Positions 7,296 to 14,418 of a stretch of DNA of 23,916 nucleotides are shown in pieces. A program made the position numbers and the translations under genes. The notes beneath the pieces are model-generated. The model ran no database searches. It saw only the letters and a list, made by a program, of their open reading frames with translations, and had not been told where the DNA came from. This DNA comes from Collinsella sp. (GTDB lineage Bacteria; Actinomycetota; Coriobacteriia; Coriobacteriales; Coriobacteriaceae): NCBI GenBank assembly GCA_019414645.1, contig DXLP01000031.1, forward strand, positions 1-23,916, given 5' to 3'. Position 1 is the first letter of the stretch; every line of letters starts with the position of its first letter.

Positions 7296-8092
7296 AGCAT
7301 CACGCCGATCGCAGCATGGCGCCCACAGGTGCCGTCCTCGTTACGGTAGGAATAAAAGCGGTCGTTCTGACGCACGGTCGAAAGCTGGGTATCCACGATA
7401 TTATCCGCGTCGACACCGACATCTACCAGCGCCTCGCGAATGGCAGCGGAAAGATCGAGCATGCGAGAGGTATTCGCATCGATGCAAGAGAACTCGGCGG
7501 CAAAGCGATCCATGAGTTCCTGGGATACCTCATATTCGTCACCCAAGATATGGGGGCCGATATAGGCGGAAACGTCGCTCGCATCGCAACCGGCAGCATC
7601 GCAAAGCGCCTGGCACGCCTTGGCGGAAATACGTGCAATCGTGCCCTTCCAACCGGAGTGCACCACGGCAAATCCGCCGGGGGCCACCAGCACCACGGGA
7701 ACGCAGTCGGCAAAGCAGAGCAGCACGGGCACGTTATGCGCCGTGCAGACGATGGCATCACAGCCCTCGGCAATCTGCTCGCGAACGTCCTCAAGGTCAT
7801 CGGCGCCGTTCGAGGTCACCGCAACGATATGATCACCATGGACCTGATTGGGAACGAGCAGGTTGTGCTCGCACTCGGCGGCACCCATAGCCTCGAGCGC
7901 ACGACGACGATTTTCTTGAACAGCAAAGGGGTCATCGCCAACATGCGAGCCCAAGTTGAGTGAGGAGTACGCATCTTCGGAAACGCCACCGGCACGCTCG
8001 GTGAAGGCAAAGCGAACATCGGTTGTCGCGCCCTCCACCAACGTAACTCCATCATGGTCGACACGCGAAACTTTGTCCGCACGTGCTGCCAT
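7292..8092 (-). CDS. pgeF: PgeF/YfiH (LACC1-type) purine nucleoside/peptidoglycan editing factor
   Basis: Members of this multicopper-oxidase-like family are metal-dependent purine nucleoside phosphorylases or deaminases. The E. coli member was also described as removing mis-incorporated serine from peptidoglycan precursors, hence the name pgeF. The 266-residue protein has the family's metal ligands: H85 in PNQVHGD, C130 in CFADCVP and H145 in VVHSGWKGT. Further markers are NLGSHVGDDP near the N-terminus and YSYRNEDGTCGRHAA at the end. The start at 8092 follows AGGAGG by seven bases; an upstream GTG has no such site. It is the first gene after the ftsZ terminator and leads the pst genes through an ATGA overlap. 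Confidence 0.95.
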   Translation of the reverse strand: MAARADKVSRVDHDGVTLVEGATTDVRFAFTERAGGVSEDAYSSLNLGSHVGDDPFAVQENRRRALEAMGAAECEHNLLVPNQVHGDHIVAVTSNGADDLEDVREQIAEGCDAIVCTAHNVPVLLCFADCVPVVLVAPGGFAVVHSGWKGTIARISAKACQALCDAAGCDASDVSAYIGPHILGDEYEVSQELMDRFAAEFSCIDANTSRMLDLSAAIREALVDVGVDADNIVDTQLSTVRQNDRFYSYRNEDGTCGRHAAIGVML

Positions 8093-8241
8093 ACTAAAGC
8101 CTCCTAATAACACAAGTACCGCGGCATCGCCGCTACAGCCCGCGTTTATACGGCTGTCATACTTCTCTAAAAGGATACCTGCTGCGCTGGAGGCAATCGT
8201 AAAGGGAACGTAAAGAGATTGGAGGTTCTAGTTTACAAAGT
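8093..8241 (-). promoter_or_regulatory. Upstream regulatory region of the pgeF-pst unit
   Basis: This 149-base non-coding stretch must hold the promoter for pgeF-pstSCAB-phoU, because an efficient terminator lies just upstream. It contains the 11-bp-period repeat annotated separately. Candidate -10 elements on the minus strand are TATCCT (8172-8177) and TATAAA (8145-8150); the latter sits inside an inverted repeat ACAGCC-N11-GGCTGT (8135-8157). No convincing -35 is visible at either, which fits an activator-dependent promoter but does not prove one. The pgeF Shine-Dalgarno site AGGAGG is at the proximal end. Confidence 0.6.
8198..8215 (-). promoter_or_regulatory. Candidate Pho-box-like operator (two 7-bp direct repeats, 4-bp spacer)
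   Basis: The minus strand reads CTTTACG-TTCC-CTTTACG, two identical 7-mers with an 11-bp period, about 105 bases before pgeF. PhoB/PhoP boxes in other bacteria are 7-bp direct repeats with about 4-bp spacers, so the geometry matches although the sequence differs from the E. coli consensus. A second repeat, CCTCCA, flanks it at 8188-8193 and 8220-8225, 32 bp apart. The link to phosphate control is inferred from the downstream pst genes. Confidence 0.45.
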
Positions 8242-8277
8242 CGAAATAAAAAGGGCGCGTCCATACGGACACGCCCC
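8242..8277 (-). terminator. Intrinsic terminator after ftsZ
   Basis: The minus strand forms a stem GGGCG/CGCCC plus GTCC/GGAC with one mismatch and a 4-base loop (8253-8276), followed by TTTTTATTT. It begins 26 bases after the ftsZ stop. It separates the dcw genes proper from the pgeF-pst unit. Confidence 0.9.
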
Positions 8278-8302
8278 TGTGCACAACAATGCAAAGAACG
8301 AC

Positions 8303-9457
8303 TTAGAAGCTACCGCGCTTCAGGAAGTCGGGAAGCTCGAACTGATCGTTGCCGAAGTTAGGAAGCTCGGTGCCACCGACGTTGCGGGTCGGAGCGGCCT
8401 GAGCCGGGCTCGTGGCAGGAGCGGTGCGCTGCGGCTCAGCGGAGGCAGCGGCCTTGCTCTGAGACTGCTGAGCAGCAAAGAGCTCGTCCTGACGGTTGAC
8501 GTTGGAGTCGGAGAAGCCCGTAGCGATGACGGTGATACGCACCTGATCGCCCAGGGACTCGTCGACAACGGTACCGAAGATGATGTTGGCCTCGGGGTCG
8601 ACGGCGTTGGCGACAACGTCGGCGGCGTCGCTGATCTCCTGGATGCCCAGGTCCTTGGAACCGGCGATGGAGAGCAGCACGCGCGTGGCGCCATCGATGG
8701 AGCTCTCGAGCAGCGGGCTGGAGATGGCCTGCTGGGCAGCGTCGACGGCACGGGTGTCCCCAGAAGAGGTACCGATACCCATCATGGCGGTACCGGCCTG
8801 CTTCATGATGGTCTTAACATCGGCGAAGTCCAGGTTGATGATACCGGGGACGGTGATGAGGTCGGTGATGCCCTGGGTGCCCTGGGAAAGGACGCCATCG
8901 GCAATCGCGAAGGCCTCGAGCATGGTGGTCTTCTTCTCGGCGATGTCGAGCAGCTTATCGTTAGGGATGACGATCATGGTGTCGACGCAATCGGAGAGGG
9001 TCTTAATGCCCTCCTCGGCGCTCTTCTTGCGCTTGCGGCCCTCGAAGGTGAAGGGCTTGGTCACGACGGCGACGGTCAGCGCACCGACCTCGTTCATCGC
9101 GATATCGGCAACGATGGGAGCAGCGCCGGTACCGGTGCCACCGCCCTCGCCGCAGGTGATGAACACCATATCGGCGCCAGCGAGCGCCTCGGCAATGTCG
9201 TCGCGGGACTCATCGGCAGCCTTGCGGCCAACCTCGGGGTTGGCGCCGGCGCCCAGGCCGCGGGTAAGGTCGGTGCCGATGTGCACCTTGATATCGGCAT
9301 CAGAGATCGCGAGTGCCTGAGCATCGGTGTTGATGGCAACAAACTCGACGCCGCGGATGCCCTCTTCGATCATTCGATTGACCGCGTTGGTACCGCCGCC
9401 GCCGACGCCGACCACCTTAATGACGGCAAGGTAGTTGTTGATCTCTGTCTCGTGCAT
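8303..9457 (-). CDS. ftsZ: FtsZ, tubulin-like division GTPase
   Basis: FtsZ polymerises into the division ring and directs septal wall synthesis. The 384-residue protein begins with the nucleotide-binding fold ([15 protein letters not shown], 15-29), then AINTDAQAL and the tubulin signature GGGTGTG (105-111). The C-terminal half continues through the T7-loop region ([11 protein letters not shown]). A variable linker rich in Ala, Gln and Pro precedes the conserved terminal peptide [11 protein letters not shown], the docking site for SepF. GGAGG lies six bases before ATG 9457; an in-frame extension to 9487 would include that site and is rejected. A 199-base gap separates it from ftsQ and a strong terminator follows, so ftsZ can be expressed as its own short unit as well as by read-through. 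Confidence 0.98.
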   Translation of the reverse strand: MHETEINNYLAVIKVVGVGGGGTNAVNRMIEEGIRGVEFVAINTDAQALAISDADIKVHIGTDLTRGLGAGANPEVGRKAADESRDDIAEALAGADMVFITCGEGGGTGTGAAPIVADIAMNEVGALTVAVVTKPFTFEGRKRKKSAEEGIKTLSDCVDTMIVIPNDKLLDIAEKKTTMLEAFAIADGVLSQGTQGITDLITVPGIINLDFADVKTIMKQAGTAMMGIGTSSGDTRAVDAAQQAISSPLLESSIDGATRVLLSIAGSKDLGIQEISDAADVVANAVDPEANIIFGTVVDESLGDQVRITVIATGFSDSNVNRQDELFAAQQSQSKAAASAEPQRTAPATSPAQAAPTRNVGGTELPNFGNDQFELPDFLKRGSF

Positions 9458-9656
9458 GTCGGTCCTCCGAACAAAGGTTATAGCCATAGCATGGGTCGAC
9501 CCCTGCGCACATTAACCTTCAGGTTGAAAGTAAATGCAAAGGTAAACCGTATTATGTTTGCACATTATGAACGTATCAGTCAAATAATTGACCGTGAAAA
9601 CCAAACAAACCAGATAAACGGCGTGGTATGGCCCCTCAACAAAGCATCAACCAGCG
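9458..9656 (-). promoter_or_regulatory. AT-rich ftsZ upstream region with candidate promoter and palindromes
   Basis: These 199 bases hold no gene and are clearly more AT-rich than the surroundings between about 9510 and 9620. Visible elements are a perfect inverted repeat GTCAA-N4-TTGAC (9579-9592) whose minus-strand right arm gives a -35-like TTGACT, and a direct repeat of the -10-like hexamer CATAAT 13 bp apart just downstream. There are also palindromes AACCT-TC-AGGTT (9514-9525) and GGGTCGACCC (9493-9502). Spacing between TTGACT and either CATAAT is not the standard 17, so the exact promoter is uncertain. No terminator for ftsQ is seen. Confidence 0.55.
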
Positions 9657-10913
9657 CTACGAGGTCGGAGCGTTCCTAAATGTATAGTTACCCGGAGAGC
9701 GCACATTGATATACGTTACGCCCTCTACCTGCGAAAGCAGCTTGGTGACTACGCGCTCCTTCTTGACGATATCGTTCGAATCGCCCAGCGACACCTCAAT
9801 GCCGTTATTGAGGTTTGCCGAGATGGCTTCGACCGAAGGCGTGGAAATATCCTTGACTTGTCCCAAGAACTCGCTCGAAAAACCACGCACATAATCCAAG
9901 CCAGCCTTAACGGCCTTGGAGCTCACTGCCTGGCCGGAAACCGGAGCGACATCCGCCGAGACATCAGTCAACAACACCGCGCCATAGTGCTTAGCGAGCG
10001 CCAGCGCGGCATCGATTCCGGTCAAGGTATTTGAGCCCTGCCCTGTCGTGATAACGTTGCCTTGGTCGTCCACTTCGACCGACGTCGACAGTGGGGCGAT
10101 CCAGGTGTCATCATCCCCGATGGCCCAGGCAAGGTCATCGGAACTGATATAGGCAATTGCGATGACCTTGCGCTCCATCGGCGTAATGATGAGCGTATGC
10201 GGGAACTGACGCTGGACATCCACGCCCGAGACCCACGGATTCTGCTTGAGGTCCTCGGTAATCTGGTCGGGATCGACGTTAAAAAGCGACGTTCCCTCGG
10301 GCAAATCGATCAGCTGGATAGCATCGTGCTTCGTCACATGCTCGCTGCCTTGAATCTGAATATCAGTGGCGGTAAACAATCCAGAGTTGATCACCACGAT
10401 GGCAACGACGACGAGCACGGCCAAGGCGGCCAGAACGCCGCCCACGATTTTGCCTTTGCCTGCAACGACAGAAGCGGCGTCTGATGTTTTATTTGCCATC
10501 GCCCCAAGTGAAGACAACGGGTTGACGCCTTTTTTACCCGAAGGCTTCTTGGCGGTAGCCGGCACCGATGTCAGCGAGCGCGGTTTCGATGCGCCAAGCG
10601 TGCGACCCGGACGCGCCGCCTTAGTTCCCGTCGAGGGCTTAGGAGTTGCCATGGGACGGGCAGGCTTGGCGCCCATAACAGGCTTTGACGTCAGCGAGGG
10701 ACGCGAGGACTTTTTTGCGGCCGGACGATTGCCGAGCTGCGAGCCGACAACCGGACGACTGGTCTGTCGAGCATGCCCGACAAGCTTAGAGTGCGCGACG
10801 GTATTGCGTTGAGGTTTGGCAGGCGCGCCGGAACGCCCTCCGGCGCGGCGGAAGGTGGGTTTCGATGCTCTAGAAGCCGAGGAATTTAACTTCCGGTCTG
10901 AGCTCGATGCCAT
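9657..10913 (-). CDS. ftsQ: FtsQ/DivIB division protein with long basic cytoplasmic tail
   Basis: FtsQ is a bitopic membrane protein that bridges early and late divisome parts. The 418-residue sequence begins with about 155 residues dominated by Lys, Arg, Ser, Pro and Ala, with recurrent KP and RP pairs. One membrane helix follows (about 156-177), then the POTRA domain (TDIQIQGSEHVTKHDAIQLI, ending near TLIITPMERK), and the beta domain to about residue 400. The start ATG lies inside the end of murB, giving a 44-base overlap, with GGGAGG three bases upstream. Typical FtsQ is about 250-320 residues, so the tail accounts for the extra length. Position between murB and ftsZ is the usual one. Family call is strong from POTRA pattern and context. 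Confidence 0.93.
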   Translation of the reverse strand: MASSSDRKLNSSASRASKPTFRRAGGRSGAPAKPQRNTVAHSKLVGHARQTSRPVVGSQLGNRPAAKKSSRPSLTSKPVMGAKPARPMATPKPSTGTKAARPGRTLGASKPRSLTSVPATAKKPSGKKGVNPLSSLGAMANKTSDAASVVAGKGKIVGGVLAALAVLVVVAIVVINSGLFTATDIQIQGSEHVTKHDAIQLIDLPEGTSLFNVDPDQITEDLKQNPWVSGVDVQRQFPHTLIITPMERKVIAIAYISSDDLAWAIGDDDTWIAPLSTSVEVDDQGNVITTGQGSNTLTGIDAALALAKHYGAVLLTDVSADVAPVSGQAVSSKAVKAGLDYVRGFSSEFLGQVKDISTPSVEAISANLNNGIEVSLGDSNDIVKKERVVTKLLSQVEGVTYINVRSPGNYTFRNAPTS

Positions 10914-11781
10914 ACGCCTCCCTCACCTTTCCGTGCACATGTCTGATAACCGCGGCAACGTCATCGGCCGAGGCAGTTCCGTTATTAACGATAAAATTAG
11001 CGTGAACGGGCGAAACTTCCGCGCCGCCAATCGAAAAACCCTTTAATCCACAATCCTCGATAAGCTTGCCCACACTCGCATCGGGCGGGTTGCGAAAGAC
11101 CGACCCGCAGGATGCGCGACCCATGGGCTGCGTACGCTTGCGCCTCGTCAGGTACCGCTCCATGCGCTCGCGAATGTCGGCCTTGGGCGCCGGTTTAAGT
11201 TTGAGCACGCACTCGAGGATGATCTCATTGCGGGGAAGGCTACATTCGCGGTAGCCCCAAGTGATCTCGGACCCCGCATAATGCTTGATACCGGATGCCG
11301 GGTCAAACGTTACGACATCCTCAACCAGCGAGCCAATCCACTCGGTCCGTGTGCCGGCATTCATAGATATCGCACCGCCGACCGACCCAGGGATGCCAAC
11401 GGCAAACTCAAGGCCCGAGAGGCTACGCGACAGGGCATCGTTGACCAGGCGCGCAAACATCACGCCCGCACCGACCGTCAGCGTACAACCGTCATCGGCA
11501 ACAACCGTGCGCTGAAACTCACGTCCGAGCGAAATGACGGCACCGCGATAACCGCCATCGGCAACCAGCAGATTGGAGCCCTTGCCGATGATGACCCACG
11601 GCACCTGCTCGCGATCGAGCACCGCCACGGCGCGGCGAAGGGCATGATAGCTATGGCACGTCACAAAGAGGTCGGCCTTGCCGCCGATACGATAGCTCGT
11701 ATGACGCGCAAGGCGCTCGTCCTCGATCACATCCGTGTCGATCATGCCCGAGAGCGCCATGACGGCGTTAAACAGACCCAT
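10870..11781 (-). CDS. murB: MurB, UDP-N-acetylenolpyruvoylglucosamine reductase
   Basis: MurB uses NADPH and FAD to reduce enolpyruvyl-UDP-GlcNAc to UDP-MurNAc in the cytoplasm. The 303-residue protein shows the FAD-binding segments HTSYRIGGKADLF, IIGKGSNLLV and GIPGSVGGAISMNAG, and the catalytic serine region ASCGSVFRNP (S227). It ends with GIELRPEVKFLG, which supplies the second active-site acid in the family. It resembles the shorter type II enzymes of Gram-positives. The ATG lies five bases after the murC stop with only a weak purine stretch upstream, which suggests coupling to murC. Its last 44 bases also encode the start of ftsQ. Confidence 0.97.
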   Translation of the reverse strand: MGLFNAVMALSGMIDTDVIEDERLARHTSYRIGGKADLFVTCHSYHALRRAVAVLDREQVPWVIIGKGSNLLVADGGYRGAVISLGREFQRTVVADDGCTLTVGAGVMFARLVNDALSRSLSGLEFAVGIPGSVGGAISMNAGTRTEWIGSLVEDVVTFDPASGIKHYAGSEITWGYRECSLPRNEIILECVLKLKPAPKADIRERMERYLTRRKRTQPMGRASCGSVFRNPPDASVGKLIEDCGLKGFSIGGAEVSPVHANFIVNNGTASADDVAAVIRHVHGKVREAYGIELRPEVKFLGF

Positions 11782-11786
11782 TAGAC

Positions 11787-13205
11787 TTAAGCGTCTTTCT
11801 TGGCAGTCAGATACTCAATGAACTCGGGGCCGACGGTCGTAACGTCACCGGCACCCATGGTGAGCAGCAGGTCGCCCTCGCCCACCATCTGCTCGAGCTC
11901 CTGATTGAGCTCAAGACGGCTGGAGCAATACACGACCTCCTTGCCAGGATGTTTGGCGCGCACGGTATCGGCGAGCATCTTAGAGGTGACACCCGGAATG
12001 GGCATCTCGCCAGCCGAGAACACATCAATCAGCAGCAGTTTATCGGCATTGGCAAATGCATCGGCAAAGTCGTCGCACAGGGCCTGCAGGCGCGAATAGC
12101 GGTGCGGCTGGAACACGACGTCGACGTGCTTGTAGCCCAGCGACGAAGCAGCAGCAAGCGTCGCCTTGATCTCGGTGGGGTGATGGCCGTAATCATCGAC
12201 CACGGTGATGCCATCGATATCGCCCACGTGGGTAAAGCGACGGCGGACGCCCTCAAAGCTCGAGAGCGCCTTGGCGGCGGCGTCGATGTCAAGGCCCAGG
12301 ACATGGGCGACGGTGAGCACCGCCGTGGCGTTGAGCATGTTGTGGCGACCGGGATTGCTCTTGATCTCCACAGCGTGCTCAGTGCCGTCCTCAAAGCGAA
12401 CGATAAAGTCGCTCTGGATGCCCTTGACATCCGGGTGCATGCAGACGATGTCGTTGCTCTCGGCAAAGCCGTAGGAAAGCACGTGACGGCCCGTCGACTT
12501 GGCGAGCTCGACCAGATGCGGGTCCTCACCGCAGACGATGACGGTGCCGTCCTCGCCCACCAAGCTCATGAATTTGGCGAAAGTTGCCTCGATCTCCTCG
12601 ATACCCGAGTAGTGATCGAGGTGGTCGGCCTCGACGTTGGTCACAATGACCACGTTGGGGTTCAGGAACAGGAAGGAGCTGTCGGACTCGTCGGCCTCGG
12701 CGACAAAGTAGTCGCCCGAGCCGTTCTTGCCGTTCGTGTCATAGCCCTCGACGATGCCGCCGATCAAGAAGCTCGGATCCAGGCCCATGCGGTCGAGCAT
12801 GGTGGCGCACATCGAAGACGTGGTGGTCTTGCCATGCGTGCCGGCAACAGCGACGGTGGTGTAGCCGTGGCCCAAAGCAGAGAGCATCTTGGCACGGGGC
12901 CACACGGGAATACCAAGCTCGCGAGCGCGCACGAGTTCAGGGTTGGACTCCGGAATAGCGGTGGAGACAACAACCACGTCGGGCTTGACCTCGTCGATCG
13001 TGGCGGCCTCATGGCCCACATGCACCTTCACACCAGCGCGGGTAAGCTGGCGGATATAACGTGACGTCTTAAGGTCGGAGCCGGTAACGGCATAACCGCG
13101 CTCGTGCAGAACGAGGGCGATGCCGCTCATGCCGGCGCCGCCGATACCGATAAAGTGGGCGCTCTTAAACTCGGGCGCGGAGGTTGCAGTCTGGGAATCA
13201 GCCAT
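11787..13205 (-). CDS. murC: MurC, UDP-N-acetylmuramate-L-alanine ligase
   Basis: MurC adds L-Ala to UDP-MurNAc with ATP. The 472-residue protein has the N-terminal UDP-binding GIGGAGMSGIA, the ATP-binding loop GTHGKTTT (122-129), the Mur-ligase central motif EADESDSSFL, the ribose-contacting DDYGHHPTE and the C-terminal FQPHRYSR, which together identify MurC among Mur ligases. The start at 13205 has AAGGAG about ten bases upstream; a GTG at 13232 is further upstream than that site. A 97-base gap separates it from murG and shows no clear promoter or terminator. Confidence 0.97.
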   Translation of the reverse strand: MADSQTATSAPEFKSAHFIGIGGAGMSGIALVLHERGYAVTGSDLKTSRYIRQLTRAGVKVHVGHEAATIDEVKPDVVVVSTAIPESNPELVRARELGIPVWPRAKMLSALGHGYTTVAVAGTHGKTTTSSMCATMLDRMGLDPSFLIGGIVEGYDTNGKNGSGDYFVAEADESDSSFLFLNPNVVIVTNVEADHLDHYSGIEEIEATFAKFMSLVGEDGTVIVCGEDPHLVELAKSTGRHVLSYGFAESNDIVCMHPDVKGIQSDFIVRFEDGTEHAVEIKSNPGRHNMLNATAVLTVAHVLGLDIDAAAKALSSFEGVRRRFTHVGDIDGITVVDDYGHHPTEIKATLAAASSLGYKHVDVVFQPHRYSRLQALCDDFADAFANADKLLLIDVFSAGEMPIPGVTSKMLADTVRAKHPGKEVVYCSSRLELNQELEQMVGEGDLLLTMGAGDVTTVGPEFIEYLTAKKDA

Positions 13206-13302
13206 GTGCTCGTGTACTCCTTGCGTAAACACTGCCTGTAACCCGTTAACTGTACCGCACCTACCGCATCAGCGCGAGGGCGACCGACGATATCCCGTCT
13301 AA

Positions 13303-14418
13303 CTAACGCAAACCCTCTACCGCATCCGCCAGAAGAGCGGCGGCCCTATCCTGAGCCAGACCACGCGCCGCCTGACGCATGGCGTCGCGTGCCGCCGCGT
13401 CATCGACCAGGTGCAGCAGCTCATCGGCAAAGGCAGAACCGTCGATATCGGCATCGGCGCAGAGCACGCCGGCCCCGGCGTCGACCAGATAACGGGCATT
13501 GGTGGTTTGGTGGTCGGCTGTCGCATGCGGGTACGGCACGAGCACCGAAGGCACGGCGAGCGCAGCGATCTCGGCCACGCTCGATGCGCCCGAACGCGAG
13601 AGCACCAAATCGGCAGCAGCCAGCATATCGCCCATGTTGTCGATGTATGGCTGGACGCGGTAACGCTTCGCCTCCTCGGGCGTCAGCGCCAAAGCGCGCT
13701 CGGTCTCCTCAAAGCCGTCGGCACCCGTCGAATGCAACACATAGAGATTCTTGCGCGAAAGCAGCTCGTTTTTGAGCGAAACCACGCGCTCGTTGAGGTG
13801 CTGGGCGCCAAGTGAACCGCCAAAGACGAGCAGCAGCGTAGCGTCCTCGGGAACACCAAGTGCCTTGCGGCCGCGAGCGCGATTGCCCTCGATCACCGAG
13901 CGACGTACGGGGTTACCGGTCATGAGCACGTGGTCAGGGTCACCTTCGCGCTCAAAGACCGAACGCGCTGCCGGCACCGAGATGCACACGCGGGCGGCGT
14001 GGGAGTTCATCATCTTGTTGGCCAGACCCGGAACAGAGTTCTGCTCGTGCAGCAGATACGGAACGCCGGCGCCCTTGCACCAACCCAGCAGTGGGACCTC
14101 AACGTAAGCACCAAAGCCGATAGCGGCATCGGGCTTACCGACCTTCGAGAAGTGACGGGCGAGCGCACGCTTGGCTTTGTTGACACGCCACAGCGAGGTC
14201 AGCGCCGTCCAAGGACGGGAGCGGTCGAAGCCCGTGACCGTAATGGGCACAAAATCAAACCCAGCCTCGGGGACCAGACGACCCTCGAGCTTGCGCGACT
14301 GGCCCACGAACACAACGTGGTGGCCACGGTCACGCAGCTCTTCGGCCAAGGCGAGCGCGGGGTTGATGTGCCCGGCCGTGCCGCCGGCTGCAATAGCAAC
14401 GGTCATTTTATCGGTCAT
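13303..14418 (-). CDS. murG: MurG, lipid II synthase (GlcNAc transferase)
   Basis: MurG transfers GlcNAc from UDP-GlcNAc to lipid I at the inner face of the membrane, making lipid II. The 371-residue protein has the GT-B fold signatures AAGGTAGHINPALALA near the N-terminus, FGGSLGAQHLNERV in the middle, and the donor-binding SRSGASSVAEIAALAVPSVLVPYPHA with the downstream DHQTTNA. ATG 14418 follows AAGGGA by five bases and overlaps the ftsW end by 11 bases. A second ATG at 14406, just after the ftsW stop, is a possible alternative start. It sits between ftsW and murC, the standard order. Confidence 0.96.
   Translation of the reverse strand: MTDKMTVAIAAGGTAGHINPALALAEELRDRGHHVVFVGQSRKLEGRLVPEAGFDFVPITVTGFDRSRPWTALTSLWRVNKAKRALARHFSKVGKPDAAIGFGAYVEVPLLGWCKGAGVPYLLHEQNSVPGLANKMMNSHAARVCISVPAARSVFEREGDPDHVLMTGNPVRRSVIEGNRARGRKALGVPEDATLLLVFGGSLGAQHLNERVVSLKNELLSRKNLYVLHSTGADGFEETERALALTPEEAKRYRVQPYIDNMGDMLAAADLVLSRSGASSVAEIAALAVPSVLVPYPHATADHQTTNARYLVDAGAGVLCADADIDGSAFADELLHLVDDAAARDAMRQAARGLAQDRAAALLADAVEGLR

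Noticed and set aside
8154..8160. CTGTCAT on the plus strand equals one half-repeat of the E. coli PhoB box.
   Set aside because: It is single, points away from pgeF-pst, and the position 11 bp on matches poorly; the CTTTACG pair is a better candidate.
2737..8241. Recent horizontal insertion of the pst block by a mobile element.
   Set aside because: No transposase, integrase, tRNA or flanking direct repeats are visible, and base composition looks like that of the neighbours. The block may be an old rearrangement.
9458..9487. N-terminal extension of FtsZ beginning [10 protein letters not shown].
   Set aside because: The GGAGG Shine-Dalgarno site lies within it, six bases before the ATG at 9457, and FtsZ proteins do not carry such an extension.
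8219..9679. Long plus-strand open frames opposite ftsZ, and likewise opposite ftsI (20054-21817), murF (18443-20005) and sepF/yggS (937-2436).
   Set aside because: They are antisense shadows of well-identified genes in GC-rich DNA. Their translations match no family I recognise and they lack convincing ribosome sites.
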